From positions 1 to 51,712 of the IMG/VR virus record IMGVR_UViG_3300030117_006596: a DNA stretch of 51,712 nucleotides. One strand, 5' to 3'. Of this stretch, positions 41,901 through 47,505 are shown one piece after another. This DNA is from a virus. The notes under the pieces were generated by a model, which was given only the letters and a program-made list of their open reading frames with translations, was not told the origin of the DNA and made no database searches. Each line of letters starts with the position of its first letter. Within the stretch, counting starts at the first letter, position 1. The position numbers and the translations under genes were made by a program.

Positions 41901-42254
41901 TTGACACTTCTCAAGACAGTTGACGGTTCAGGTTCTGGACTAGATGCTGACACACTTGATGGTATCAGTAGTGCTTCGTTCCTAAGATCAGATACTTCTG
42001 ACACATTCTCAGGTACACTAACAGTTTCGGGTAACATCATACCTAATGCTAACGGTACTCGTAACTTAGGAGCATCAGGTACAAGATGGGCAAACGTCTA
42101 CAGTTCTGACTTAGACTTATCAAACCAAGCAAAGGGTGCAAACTCGGTCGATGGCACTTGGGGATCTTACCTTATTGAAGAGGGAGAAGATCATTTATTC
42201 CTAACCAATAGACGTAGCGGTAAGAAATTCCGTTTCGTACTAGAGGAAGTATAA
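38988..42254 (+). CDS. Long repeat-built tail fibre protein
   Basis: A 1088-residue fibre. The N-terminal region resembles S74-fibre stalks (N-L-T-V-D-G-N-A-N-V-G-G-N-L-T-V-T-G-T-T-T-F-N). Two blocks of 54-residue repeats (L-A-G-S-I-A-N-G-K-L-A-N-S plus Y-G-G-V-S-L-S-L-G-G and Y-P-T-S-S-L-S-G-T-I-T-N-A-Q) lie at about residues 229-370 and 622-790. A D-N-L-T-V-S-G-N-L-T-V-N-G-T-T-T segment lies between. The C-terminal about 70 residues match those of the previous fibre. Likely a trimeric stalk whose length is set by repeat number. Confidence 0.78.
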   Translation: MSRARELAKAGGVQQRIAGFSSHVGMSTFLAAVHMENNLTVDGNANVGGNLTVTGTTTFNGGTLTLGDANTDNVVFGGEVDSNIIPDDDNSFDLGSSSKEWKDLYVDGVAYLDSVESDGGSFGNIRVGETGDNEIDTGSGNLTIDSAGGTVTVDDNLTVAGTVTFNTALANSNLANSAVTVTAGDGLTGGGSISLGGSATLNVQVDDSSIETNSDTLRVKASGVTNAMLAGSIANGKLANSTVSYGGVSLSLGGSDATPAFDLQDATGYPTSSLTGTITNAQLAGSIANGKLANSTMSVGGVTLTLGGTDATPAFNLSDATNYPTSSLSGTITNAQLAGSIANGKLANSSVSYGGVSLSLGGTDATPAFNLADATGLPISSGVSGLASNVATFLGTPSSANLRSALTDETGSGAAVFAASPTLTGTVVAANLDISGQVDIDGHTDLDNVSVAGVSTFASGVTITGALDANGGASIDNIQIGVTNNNELDTASGNLVIDSAGGTTTIDDNLTVSGNLTVNGTTTTINSTTVAIDDKNFQVATGAADDAAADGAGLTVDSGDGDKTFNFEATGDNWGASENLNLASGKAYKINNSSILNATTLGSSVVASSLTSVGTIATGVWNGTAIGNAYLANSTMSVGGVTLTLGGTDATPAFNLTDATNYPTSSLSGTITNAQLAGSIANGKLANSSVSYGGVSLSLGGSDGTPAFDLSDATNYPTSSLSGTITNAQLAGSIANGKLANSSVSYGGVSLSLGGSDGTPAFDLSDATNYPTSSLSGTITNAQLAGSIAASKLAGSIGDSKLSTISTANKVSISALNIDGGTDINAALANTDEIIVDDGGGGTNRRCDMSRVKTYIYGAMSGDATASSGGAVTLAASGVSAGSYGSATAIPAITVDAKGRITALSTNTVNTTTNLGKSTATGQITITSSTGDNVVIGEATGSIAGLMSTTHHDKLDNIEAGATGDQSANEILTLLKTVDGSGSGLDADTLDGISSASFLRSDTSDTFSGTLTVSGNIIPNANGTRNLGASGTRWANVYSSDLDLSNQAKGANSVDGTWGSYLIEEGEDHLFLTNRRSGKKFRFVLEEV
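39672..40097 (+). repeat. 162-nt tandem coding repeats, block 1
   Basis: Two complete 162-nt units (39672-39833, 39834-39995) and a partial third. Each codes for 54 residues. Between units most differences are synonymous. Confidence 0.85.
40851..41360 (+). repeat. 162-nt tandem coding repeats, block 2
   Basis: Three units with 162-nt spacing (about 40851-41012, 41013-41174, 41175-41336) and the start of a fourth. The second and third encode the same 54 residues; their DNA differs mainly at third codon positions. Confidence 0.85.
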
Positions 42255-42257
42255 ATA
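42250..42257 (+). promoter_or_regulatory. Perfect late promoter overlapping a stop codon
   Basis: TATAAATA begins two bases before the TAA stop of the long fibre gene. A Shine-Dalgarno (AAAGGAGA, 42260-42267) and ATG 42278 follow, so the next gene can be made from its own late mRNA. Confidence 0.85.
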
Positions 42258-42277
42258 ACCAAAGGAGATAAACACAA

Positions 42278-43039
42278 ATGGCTTTATACGGTGACGGTTC
42301 AAACGTCAATAAGACAACGGATGCCACAGCGAGTACTACGTTCGGTTCAGCGAACTTAATTCCTCGAATTACTGTAGATGCCAACCAGAGAATTAGTGCA
42401 ATAAATACAGCGTCCATTAGTTTAGATGCTTCTATAAACGCTAACGCTTCGGTTGGAGATGTAGGAACATATGCTTTCTTACAACAGGCAAACACCAACT
42501 CAGCAGTGAACGCAGGTTCTACTGCAGCAGGGTCAACACTTCGTTACTCTGATGCTACAGGTAGAATGAACGGTACACCTTCGGGTAGTTGGAGGTGTAT
42601 GGGTTATGACTCAGGTGCAGCGTTAGCAAGATCATCTAACACTGGTTCTGCTTCTGCTTCTGCTTCAGGTAACATATCTGGTTCACTACAAGGTGGAGAA
42701 GTTCAAGGTAACGCTTCGTTACAAGGTGGAGAAGTTCAAGGTAATGCTTCGTTGCAAGGTGGTAATGTTCAGGGTAACACAAACGCTAACGGTAGTTTGA
42801 ACGTTCAAGGACAAAACGTTGGAAACACCAAAGGTAGTATGAGTGTAACAACTAACCACTTAGGAGTTGGAGGTAACGTAGGTACAAATGGACTAAACGT
42901 TGGTGGTAACGTAGGTACAAGTGGACTAAACGTTGGTGGTAACGTATCAGGAACAGCGTCTATTAACGTATCAGTGAACTCAGTAAGTACAAACACAACG
43001 GTTGCATACAGTTCAACCTTGTGGTTACGTTATTCATAA
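42278..43039 (+). CDS. Glycine-rich adhesin-like fibre tip protein
   Basis: A 253-residue protein with a strong ribosome-binding site and its own late promoter. The N-terminal 130 residues are Ala/Ser/Asn-rich, with a W-R-C-M-G-Y segment. The last half is built of three 11-residue repeats (S-L-Q-G-G-E-V-Q-G-N-A) and several N-V-G-G-N-V-G-T-x-G-L repeats, ending in strands (T-T-V-A-Y-S-S-T-L-W-L-R-Y). Glycine-rich repeated tips are known from T-even gp38 adhesins, which set host range. By analogy this could be the receptor-binding tip, though sequence similarity to gp38 is not established. Confidence 0.7.
   Translation: MALYGDGSNVNKTTDATASTTFGSANLIPRITVDANQRISAINTASISLDASINANASVGDVGTYAFLQQANTNSAVNAGSTAAGSTLRYSDATGRMNGTPSGSWRCMGYDSGAALARSSNTGSASASASGNISGSLQGGEVQGNASLQGGEVQGNASLQGGNVQGNTNANGSLNVQGQNVGNTKGSMSVTTNHLGVGGNVGTNGLNVGGNVGTSGLNVGGNVSGTASINVSVNSVSTNTTVAYSSTLWLRYS
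42683..42781 (+). repeat. 33-nt coding repeats of the adhesin-like protein
   Basis: Three 33-nt units (42683-42715, 42716-42748, 42749-42781) encode S-L-Q-G-G-x-V-Q-G-N. The first two are nearly identical at DNA level. A second set of 30-nt units (N-V-G-G-N-V-G-T-x-G) follows at about 42860-42945. Confidence 0.85.
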
Positions 43040-43044
43040 GGAGG
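43038..43044 (+). promoter_or_regulatory. Strong ribosome-binding site deciding a start
   Basis: AAGGAGG, overlapping the TAA stop of the adhesin-like gene and 6 nt before ATG 43051, shows that the next gene starts there and not at the upstream in-frame 43021 codon. Confidence 0.8.
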
Positions 43045-43050
43045 TTTCAA

Positions 43051-43461
43051 ATGGCGTACACAATTACAGCAGCGAGAAGCCCTAAATGGGTAGACTCAGA
43101 TCACAATATGATTGACCTAGAGGTCAACTTTGCAGAACTTGAAGAAGAGTGGTTACCTTACACATCTAGTCCAACTGATGTATGTGAGCACTCAAGAACA
43201 CTTTACACTCGTGCAGCAGCAGGGGAGTTTGGCGAAGTTGAAGCAGAGAAGACTATTACAGAGGATGATTATTGGACTCCAGTTACACAAGTGATTACTG
43301 AAGTTTCAAGTGAAGCGTTAGTACAGATTCTTCTTGAAAAAGGAGTTATCAGTGATGATGATGTTGATTCAATTCTTGTCGATCGTGAAAGAGCGATAGG
43401 ATATACTCGTCCTACAACTGATGGTACTAGCCCAAATTGGCACTCACCAATGGTGGGATAA
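43051..43461 (+). CDS. Small acidic fibre-associated protein
   Basis: A 136-residue acidic protein beginning A-Y-T-I-T-A-A-R-S-P-K-W-V. The middle segment with P-Y-T-S-S-P-T-D-V-C-E-H-S-R-T-L-Y and A-A-A-G-E-F-G-E-V resembles short proteins that follow phage fibre or adhesin genes. It may be an assembly chaperone or a minor tip protein. The Shine-Dalgarno at 43038-43044 fixes the start. The next gene begins inside or just after its end. Confidence 0.68.
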   Translation: MAYTITAARSPKWVDSDHNMIDLEVNFAELEEEWLPYTSSPTDVCEHSRTLYTRAAAGEFGEVEAEKTITEDDYWTPVTQVITEVSSEALVQILLEKGVISDDDVDSILVDRERAIGYTRPTTDGTSPNWHSPMVG

Positions 43462-43469
43462 CAACCGTT

Positions 43470-44438
43470 TTGGTAATACAAAGCGACAAGTGGCAACACT
43501 CATTTCAGAGGTATTTCGGATTACATCCGGATACCTCTTTTCGTTTCGGGGTGATTCCCGGATTTTGTCGTGAGAGTGTAGGTCGAAGAGATTGGGTTTA
43601 TACTAGCACTAAAGTTTATAATACACAGCAGTTATATTGTTGGAGTGACTTTCATCATAAGAGGTTATGTAATGAGGGTCACTTTATAACATCATACTAT
43701 GGGACAGCACCATTTCTTTGGGATCTGGATCACCAGCAGGAAGAAGACGGCGGGACACTATTTTTTCTCCCAAATGATGATCTTTCTACCATAAGGGATG
43801 CTGATTATAAGATAGTGCAAGATGCGATAGATTCTGCACCAGAACCAATCACTTTCCTGCTGCCATGGCGGAGCGAGCAGGTATGGAGACACTGGGAAGA
43901 TTTGTCTATTCCGGGTCATGCTGAGATAATATCACTATCTGATCGTGTAAACAGACAACTTATATTAACAAAACTATTTCAACAGAAAGAATATATTTAC
44001 TTGGCGTATCCGGGAACGGATCTGTACTATGCCTCGTTCTTAGATAAAAAAATTATGATTTATGATAGTATAAAGAACTATCGTTCTAAGACTGATGAGG
44101 AGTTAGCAGCACATGGTTTGAAAAGAGAACAAATTTTATCTCATCTTATCTGGGGATATGATTATCTGAATGATATACAGAAGGAATACTTTCACTGGAC
44201 AGAGAACTGGAATGATATTGATTTACAGGATAGACAATTTCTTACTCAAAAAATTCTAGGATTAGATGCTCTAAAGTCTCCTGCCGATCTTTTTCGTGAT
44301 ATGAAAGAAAATAAGTTATTATATAATGAGAAATTCGTTGAAAATGAAAAATATAACATCACATACGAGTGGTTGAAGTCAAAAGTCAAAAAAATAACCC
44401 CTACAAGCGAAGGATTGGAGAAATATGCAAAAATGTAA
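43470..44438 (+). CDS. Unrecognised protein at the end of the fibre operon
   Basis: About 322 residues, no family recognised. No ATG is near the N-terminus: TTG 43470 (giving V-I-Q-S-D-K-W-Q-H-S-F) or TTG 43437, overlapping the previous gene, are the candidate starts. The sequence alternates strands and helices like a Rossmann/GT-B protein (T-F-L-L-P-W-R-S-E, E-I-I-S-L-S-D-R, I-Y-L-A-Y-P-G-T-D-L-Y-Y-A-S, K-I-M-I-Y-D-S-I) with an aromatic-rich C-terminal half. A glycosyltransferase-like or carbohydrate-related role is possible, but this is only an impression of the fold. It is not a typical fibre protein. Confidence 0.62.
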   Translation: MVIQSDKWQHSFQRYFGLHPDTSFRFGVIPGFCRESVGRRDWVYTSTKVYNTQQLYCWSDFHHKRLCNEGHFITSYYGTAPFLWDLDHQQEEDGGTLFFLPNDDLSTIRDADYKIVQDAIDSAPEPITFLLPWRSEQVWRHWEDLSIPGHAEIISLSDRVNRQLILTKLFQQKEYIYLAYPGTDLYYASFLDKKIMIYDSIKNYRSKTDEELAAHGLKREQILSHLIWGYDYLNDIQKEYFHWTENWNDIDLQDRQFLTQKILGLDALKSPADLFRDMKENKLLYNEKFVENEKYNITYEWLKSKVKKITPTSEGLEKYAKM

Positions 44439-44469
44439 CATGCTGATACACTTTTGCTCCCTCCAGAAT

Positions 44470-44490
44470 CGCCTGTAAGGTGCCTGTTTT
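44470..44490 (+). terminator. Weak terminator candidate after the fibre operon
   Basis: A 5-bp stem (CGCCT 44470-44474 with AGGTG 44478-44482, one G-T pair) is followed after three bases by TTTTT. A second inverted repeat, GTAACC/GGTTAC (44508-44534), overlaps the stop of the converging gene. Either may end transcription between the converging operons. Confidence 0.3.
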
Positions 44491-44525
44491 TATGTCTAGG
44501 TATGATAGTAACCCCCCAAAATGGG

Positions 44526-45368
44526 TTAGGTTACGTTCCAATCAATTTTTGTACGGATTTGTTCGTTATACTTCCATATCTCCTTGAACATACTACTATC
44601 CAGTTCTACTTCGTCAAACTGAGCGATCAAAGAGTTCAAATCTTTGGGGAAACATGTTCCTCCAAATCCTCTATCGTTATCCACACCCGGAACTTCACTA
44701 TGTGATTCTCCTATTCGTGGGTCTGCAACCACACCTCGTCTTACATCATCATAATCCATTTCGTGTTTCATACAGAAGTCATACATCTTATTGAAGTATG
44801 CAACCTTGTATGCTAGAAAGACATTAGAAAAATATTTCACTGCTTCACTTTCATTACTTGTCATATAATGTGTCTCAGTATTACTAAAATAATAACTATA
44901 GAACATTCCTAACTTACTACTATAATGTTGCCTTGCTCCTATAATTGCTCGTGGTGCATGACGAAAATCCTTCACAGCATTTCTTGCTGTCAGAAACTCA
45001 GGATTATGACACACACTATGACCTAACTCAGCATATTTCTCAGTAGTTCCAACTGGAACTGTTGACTTGATGACATACAGAGGGTCATCATAATCACTAT
45101 TATCCAAGAACTCAAGCGATTGATATGGGTCTAACTTACTAAAAAATTCGTCTAAGTAAGATAAGTCACACGTTCCGTCCATTTTCATTGGAGTGGGCAA
45201 GCATACGAATACAACACTTTGCTTTATTGTTTCTTCAAACGTATTCAAAGATCTCAATGGGTCAACATCATATACCTTTGTTTCTACTTTATCTCTTACA
45301 TTCTGATATATTGCATTTCCTACAAATCCATTACCTACGATACCAACAGTCAATCTATCTGAATACAT
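44526..45368 (-). CDS. Short UDP-glucose/GDP-mannose dehydrogenase-like protein
   Basis: A 280-residue protein with the dehydrogenase Rossmann motif G-N-G-F-V-G (12-17), C-L-P-T-P (about 56-60), S-T-V-P-V-G-T-T, N-P-E-F-L and the catalytic cysteine in G-G-T-C-F-P-K-D (C239). Full-size enzymes are about 400 or more residues; the C-terminal UDP-binding Rossmann domain is missing here. The active-site residues are present, so it may still oxidise a nucleotide sugar to a uronic acid, perhaps as an oligomer or with a partner. It has its own perfect sigma70 promoter. Confidence 0.8.
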   Translation of the reverse strand: MYSDRLTVGIVGNGFVGNAIYQNVRDKVETKVYDVDPLRSLNTFEETIKQSVVFVCLPTPMKMDGTCDLSYLDEFFSKLDPYQSLEFLDNSDYDDPLYVIKSTVPVGTTEKYAELGHSVCHNPEFLTARNAVKDFRHAPRAIIGARQHYSSKLGMFYSYYFSNTETHYMTSNESEAVKYFSNVFLAYKVAYFNKMYDFCMKHEMDYDDVRRGVVADPRIGESHSEVPGVDNDRGFGGTCFPKDLNSLIAQFDEVELDSSMFKEIWKYNEQIRTKIDWNVT

Positions 45369-45391
45369 ATTCTATTTGTAAAGTACATTAT

Positions 45392-45420
45392 ATTATATCA
45401 CATCTATTTGATGTTGTCAA
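45392..45420 (-). promoter_or_regulatory. Consensus sigma70 promoter for the dehydrogenase gene
   Basis: On the minus strand TTGACA (45420-45415), 17-nt spacer, TATAAT (45397-45392): a full consensus match. The -35 box overlaps the 3' end of the HAD gene. It allows the dehydrogenase to be expressed independently of the upstream kdsB-gmhA-HAD genes. Confidence 0.85.
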
Positions 45421-45796
45421 GGAAGTAATCAAAATCACTGCAACCTCTATCGTCCACATAGATAGATGCTCTCGGTTTACCAAAGAACAACTTAGTGTAT
45501 TTCACACCCCATGACTTGAGTTGTTCTTCTGTTCGTGATCTCATGTACCTGTCTGCTTCTGCTTGTTGAGCAATGATGTCAGCAGGGTGCATTTCACTGC
45601 TCACAATAAATCCCCTTGCTGTCTGTAGATATATGATAGCACCTTGATCGAATAGTGCATTGACTTTCTCTATTCTATCATAACGTGGCACAGCATCAAA
45701 GGGAGTTCCTTCGTGTACTTCAGTCAGTGTTCCATCTATATCAAAACAATAGATGTCAGACCTAGAGTCAGTTGGATCATCAAAAGTTTCATTCAT
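45404..45796 (-). CDS. HAD-superfamily phosphatase-like protein
   Basis: A 130-residue HAD protein with the catalytic D19-x-D21-G-T motif, Y-L-Q-T-A-R-G (motif II Thr) and a late K-P-R-A-S-I-Y-V-D-D-R (Lys plus acidic motif). Small single-domain HADs of this kind remove phosphate from sugar phosphates; with the GmhA-like neighbour it could act like GmhB, or like KdsC with the KdsB-like neighbour. It overlaps the SIS gene by 8 nt. The exact substrate is not visible. Confidence 0.8.
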   Translation of the reverse strand: MNETFDDPTDSRSDIYCFDIDGTLTEVHEGTPFDAVPRYDRIEKVNALFDQGAIIYLQTARGFIVSSEMHPADIIAQQAEADRYMRSRTEEQLKSWGVKYTKLFFGKPRASIYVDDRGCSDFDYFLDNIK

Positions 45797-46265
45797 GTTC
45801 GATTTTAGGTAGAGTTATACCATTATACTCCATAAGCATATAAAGAGTCCAAAGAGCATTTACTTCAAACTCGTGATATGTTTCTACAGGAATCACAATG
45901 GTGTCTAAATGTTCGTGTAATATAGGACGTGACACTATCGCTAGTGTTGGCATTGAAGAAGATATTTTTTTCATTGCTTCAATGAGTGGCGAGTTCGTCC
46001 TACACCCCACTGCAATAATCAGGTCAGCATATTGACAGGCATATTTTATAAATGCTTCTTTCCAATCTCCATCACGACCTAGTGCAGTCATGTGAACTGA
46101 ATCAGGAGCAAAACAAAATTTACCTGTATGTCTTTGTATGTCACTTGCCATGTGTTGACACACAGCAAGATTACCACCATTACCAACGAGGGCAACTTTA
46201 TTTGCTTGACGTAACAACCAAGCACCACGTTCGATCTCAGGACTTTTTACATACAATCTTTTCAT
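45789..46265 (-). CDS. SIS-domain sugar isomerase (GmhA-like)
   Basis: A 158-residue SIS protein with V-G-N-G-G-N-L-A-V-C-Q-H (27-38), the GmhA sugar-phosphate-binding signature, and A-V-G-C-R-T-N-S-P (second loop, around 105). GmhA turns sedoheptulose 7-phosphate into heptose phosphate for LPS core or S-layer heptose. It is slightly shorter than GmhA (about 190 residues). It overlaps the HAD and KdsB-like genes by a few bases, so the three are one operon. Confidence 0.78.
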   Translation of the reverse strand: MKRLYVKSPEIERGAWLLRQANKVALVGNGGNLAVCQHMASDIQRHTGKFCFAPDSVHMTALGRDGDWKEAFIKYACQYADLIIAVGCRTNSPLIEAMKKISSSMPTLAIVSRPILHEHLDTIVIPVETYHEFEVNALWTLYMLMEYNGITLPKIEHE

Positions 46266-46963
46266 AGTAATTTTTCGACTTCATCTATATGTTCTGGTCG
46301 ATCTATTGCTCTAAATTTAGCACAATTCAAGTTGTATGGCATCACATTATATTTACCTATGAACCCCTGAGTATCCAGTCCTTGCCATTGATTTATAAAT
46401 GTCATATCTAAATTAGGAAAGTCATTGATGACACTTCGTTTATATAGATATAATCCTATGATTGATTTTATATTTTCGTTTACTACTTCTATATCTCTCA
46501 TACAATGAGTCACAACACCATTATTGATTACACATTTGACTACATCTTGATCTTTTATTTCACTTTCATCTAAATCTCTTATTGCTTGCACCATGTCACA
46601 CCTATATGTGACCCCGAAACGAATTATATCGTCTATCCAGTCGGATTGAATTAGCGGTTCGTCTCCCTGCAAATTAAGAATGAAATCACTTTCCACATTT
46701 TGAGATACTTCTGCAACTCTATGAGTGCAAGTGTAGTGTTTTCTTGTAAGTCTGGATTCATAACCCTCCTTTTTGCAAAGATCAACAATTTCGTTATCTT
46801 CAGTAGCAACGATAACATTGTCAATATATTTAGACTTTCGTCCAATATCAGCAACCCTAAGAACCATTGCCCTGTCATTGATAAGGGCAAGAGGTTTTCG
46901 TGGAAACCTAGATGACGACAGTCTAGCAGGGATTACACATGTAATCTTCTGACCTAGATACAT
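46262..46963 (-). CDS. KdsB-like CMP-Kdo (acylneuraminate-type) cytidylyltransferase
   Basis: A 233-residue nucleotidyltransferase with V-I-P-A-R-L-S-S-S-R-F-P-x-K-P-L (10-25), V-A-T-E-D-N-E-I, T-C-T-H-R-V-A-E and N-L-Q-G-D-E-P-L, as in KdsB. KdsB activates Kdo with CTP to CMP-Kdo for sugar transfer. The R-L-S-S-S-R-F-P variant is the KdsB type rather than NeuA. I start at ATG 46963; the 47002 ATG adds 13 residues beyond the family start. First gene of the minus-strand sugar cassette, divergent from the 47045 gene. Confidence 0.85.
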   Translation of the reverse strand: MYLGQKITCVIPARLSSSRFPRKPLALINDRAMVLRVADIGRKSKYIDNVIVATEDNEIVDLCKKEGYESRLTRKHYTCTHRVAEVSQNVESDFILNLQGDEPLIQSDWIDDIIRFGVTYRCDMVQAIRDLDESEIKDQDVVKCVINNGVVTHCMRDIEVVNENIKSIIGLYLYKRSVINDFPNLDMTFINQWQGLDTQGFIGKYNVMPYNLNCAKFRAIDRPEHIDEVEKLL

Positions 46964-46995
46964 AATTTTTCTCGTGTATAGATATGATAACAGTA

Positions 46996-47013
46996 GTTGC
47001 AAATAATTGCAAC
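46996..47013. repeat. Palindrome between divergent early genes
   Basis: GTTGCAA-ATAA-TTGCAAC, a perfect 7-bp inverted repeat with a 4-nt centre. It lies about 30 nt from both gene starts (46963 minus, 47045 plus) and overlaps weak promoter-like boxes on both strands, so it might be an operator or a stem-loop in the leader. Confidence 0.5.
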
Positions 47014-47044
47014 ATGGAGTATTATATAGTTTTCAAGTCAATCA

Positions 47045-47320
47045 ATGAGAAGAATCAATCTAGGAGACATAGTAAGGTCAGGAGACGATACTGGCGAGGT
47101 CTGTTTTGTTTCTACTCATTATTTTTGCATGTGTGTTAGGTTGGGGGAGATCGCATTGTATGATGTAAAAATTGTTATACCAAGAACATTAGACAACTTC
47201 GAGATTATTCGCAAGGTGGATAGTGACAGTTTAGAAAGTGTCACAAAAGAAATTGAAAAAAAATACAGATATAATAGAGTAAGATCAAATCAAAAATGGA
47301 GAGTTCCTTATGCTATCTGA
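47045..47320 (+). CDS. Small hypothetical early protein
   Basis: A 91-residue protein with an N-terminal small-barrel look (I-N-L-G-D-I-V-R-S-G-D-D-T-G-E-V-C-F-V-S, a KOW/SH3-like pattern) and a charged C-terminus. No family assigned. It is divergent from the kdsB-like gene and overlaps the next small gene by 11 nt, forming a short operon before the CobT-like gene. Confidence 0.65.
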   Translation: MRRINLGDIVRSGDDTGEVCFVSTHYFCMCVRLGEIALYDVKIVIPRTLDNFEIIRKVDSDSLESVTKEIEKKYRYNRVRSNQKWRVPYAI

Positions 47321-47483
47321 AAACGAGTACAATCTTATAGTATATTGCTTGGAACAGCAAATGTACGAGTTCACACCTGATGAGCAAAATGATGCTAATA
47401 ATATAGTAGTCAAATTATCAGAACATGTGACACTTGACAAACTGGCACATAGGCACGAGCGTAGAGATTTAGACAGACTATAA
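47310..47483 (+). CDS. 57-residue hypothetical protein
   Basis: A 57-residue mainly helical, acidic protein (starts M-L-S-E-N-E-Y-N-L-I-V; ends H-E-R-R-D-L-D-R-L). It overlaps the previous gene by 11 nt in another frame. A TATAAT sequence (47479-47484) covers its stop, possibly part of a promoter for the CobT-like gene, but no good -35 box is visible. Function unknown. Confidence 0.6.
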   Translation: MLSENEYNLIVYCLEQQMYEFTPDEQNDANNIVVKLSEHVTLDKLAHRHERRDLDRL

Positions 47484-47505
47484 TAATAGTATAACAACAA
47501 AGATT

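Noticed and set aside
42403-42410. AATAAATA inside the adhesin-like gene (similar matches inside 25494-26039 and 23524-25494)
   Set aside because: No gene starts at a suitable distance downstream; chance occurrence is likely in AT-rich coding DNA.
42278-43039. Diversity-generating retroelement in the repeat-rich adhesin gene
   Set aside because: No reverse transcriptase, template repeat or adenine-specific variability pattern was seen in the window; the repeats are ordinary in-frame coding repeats.
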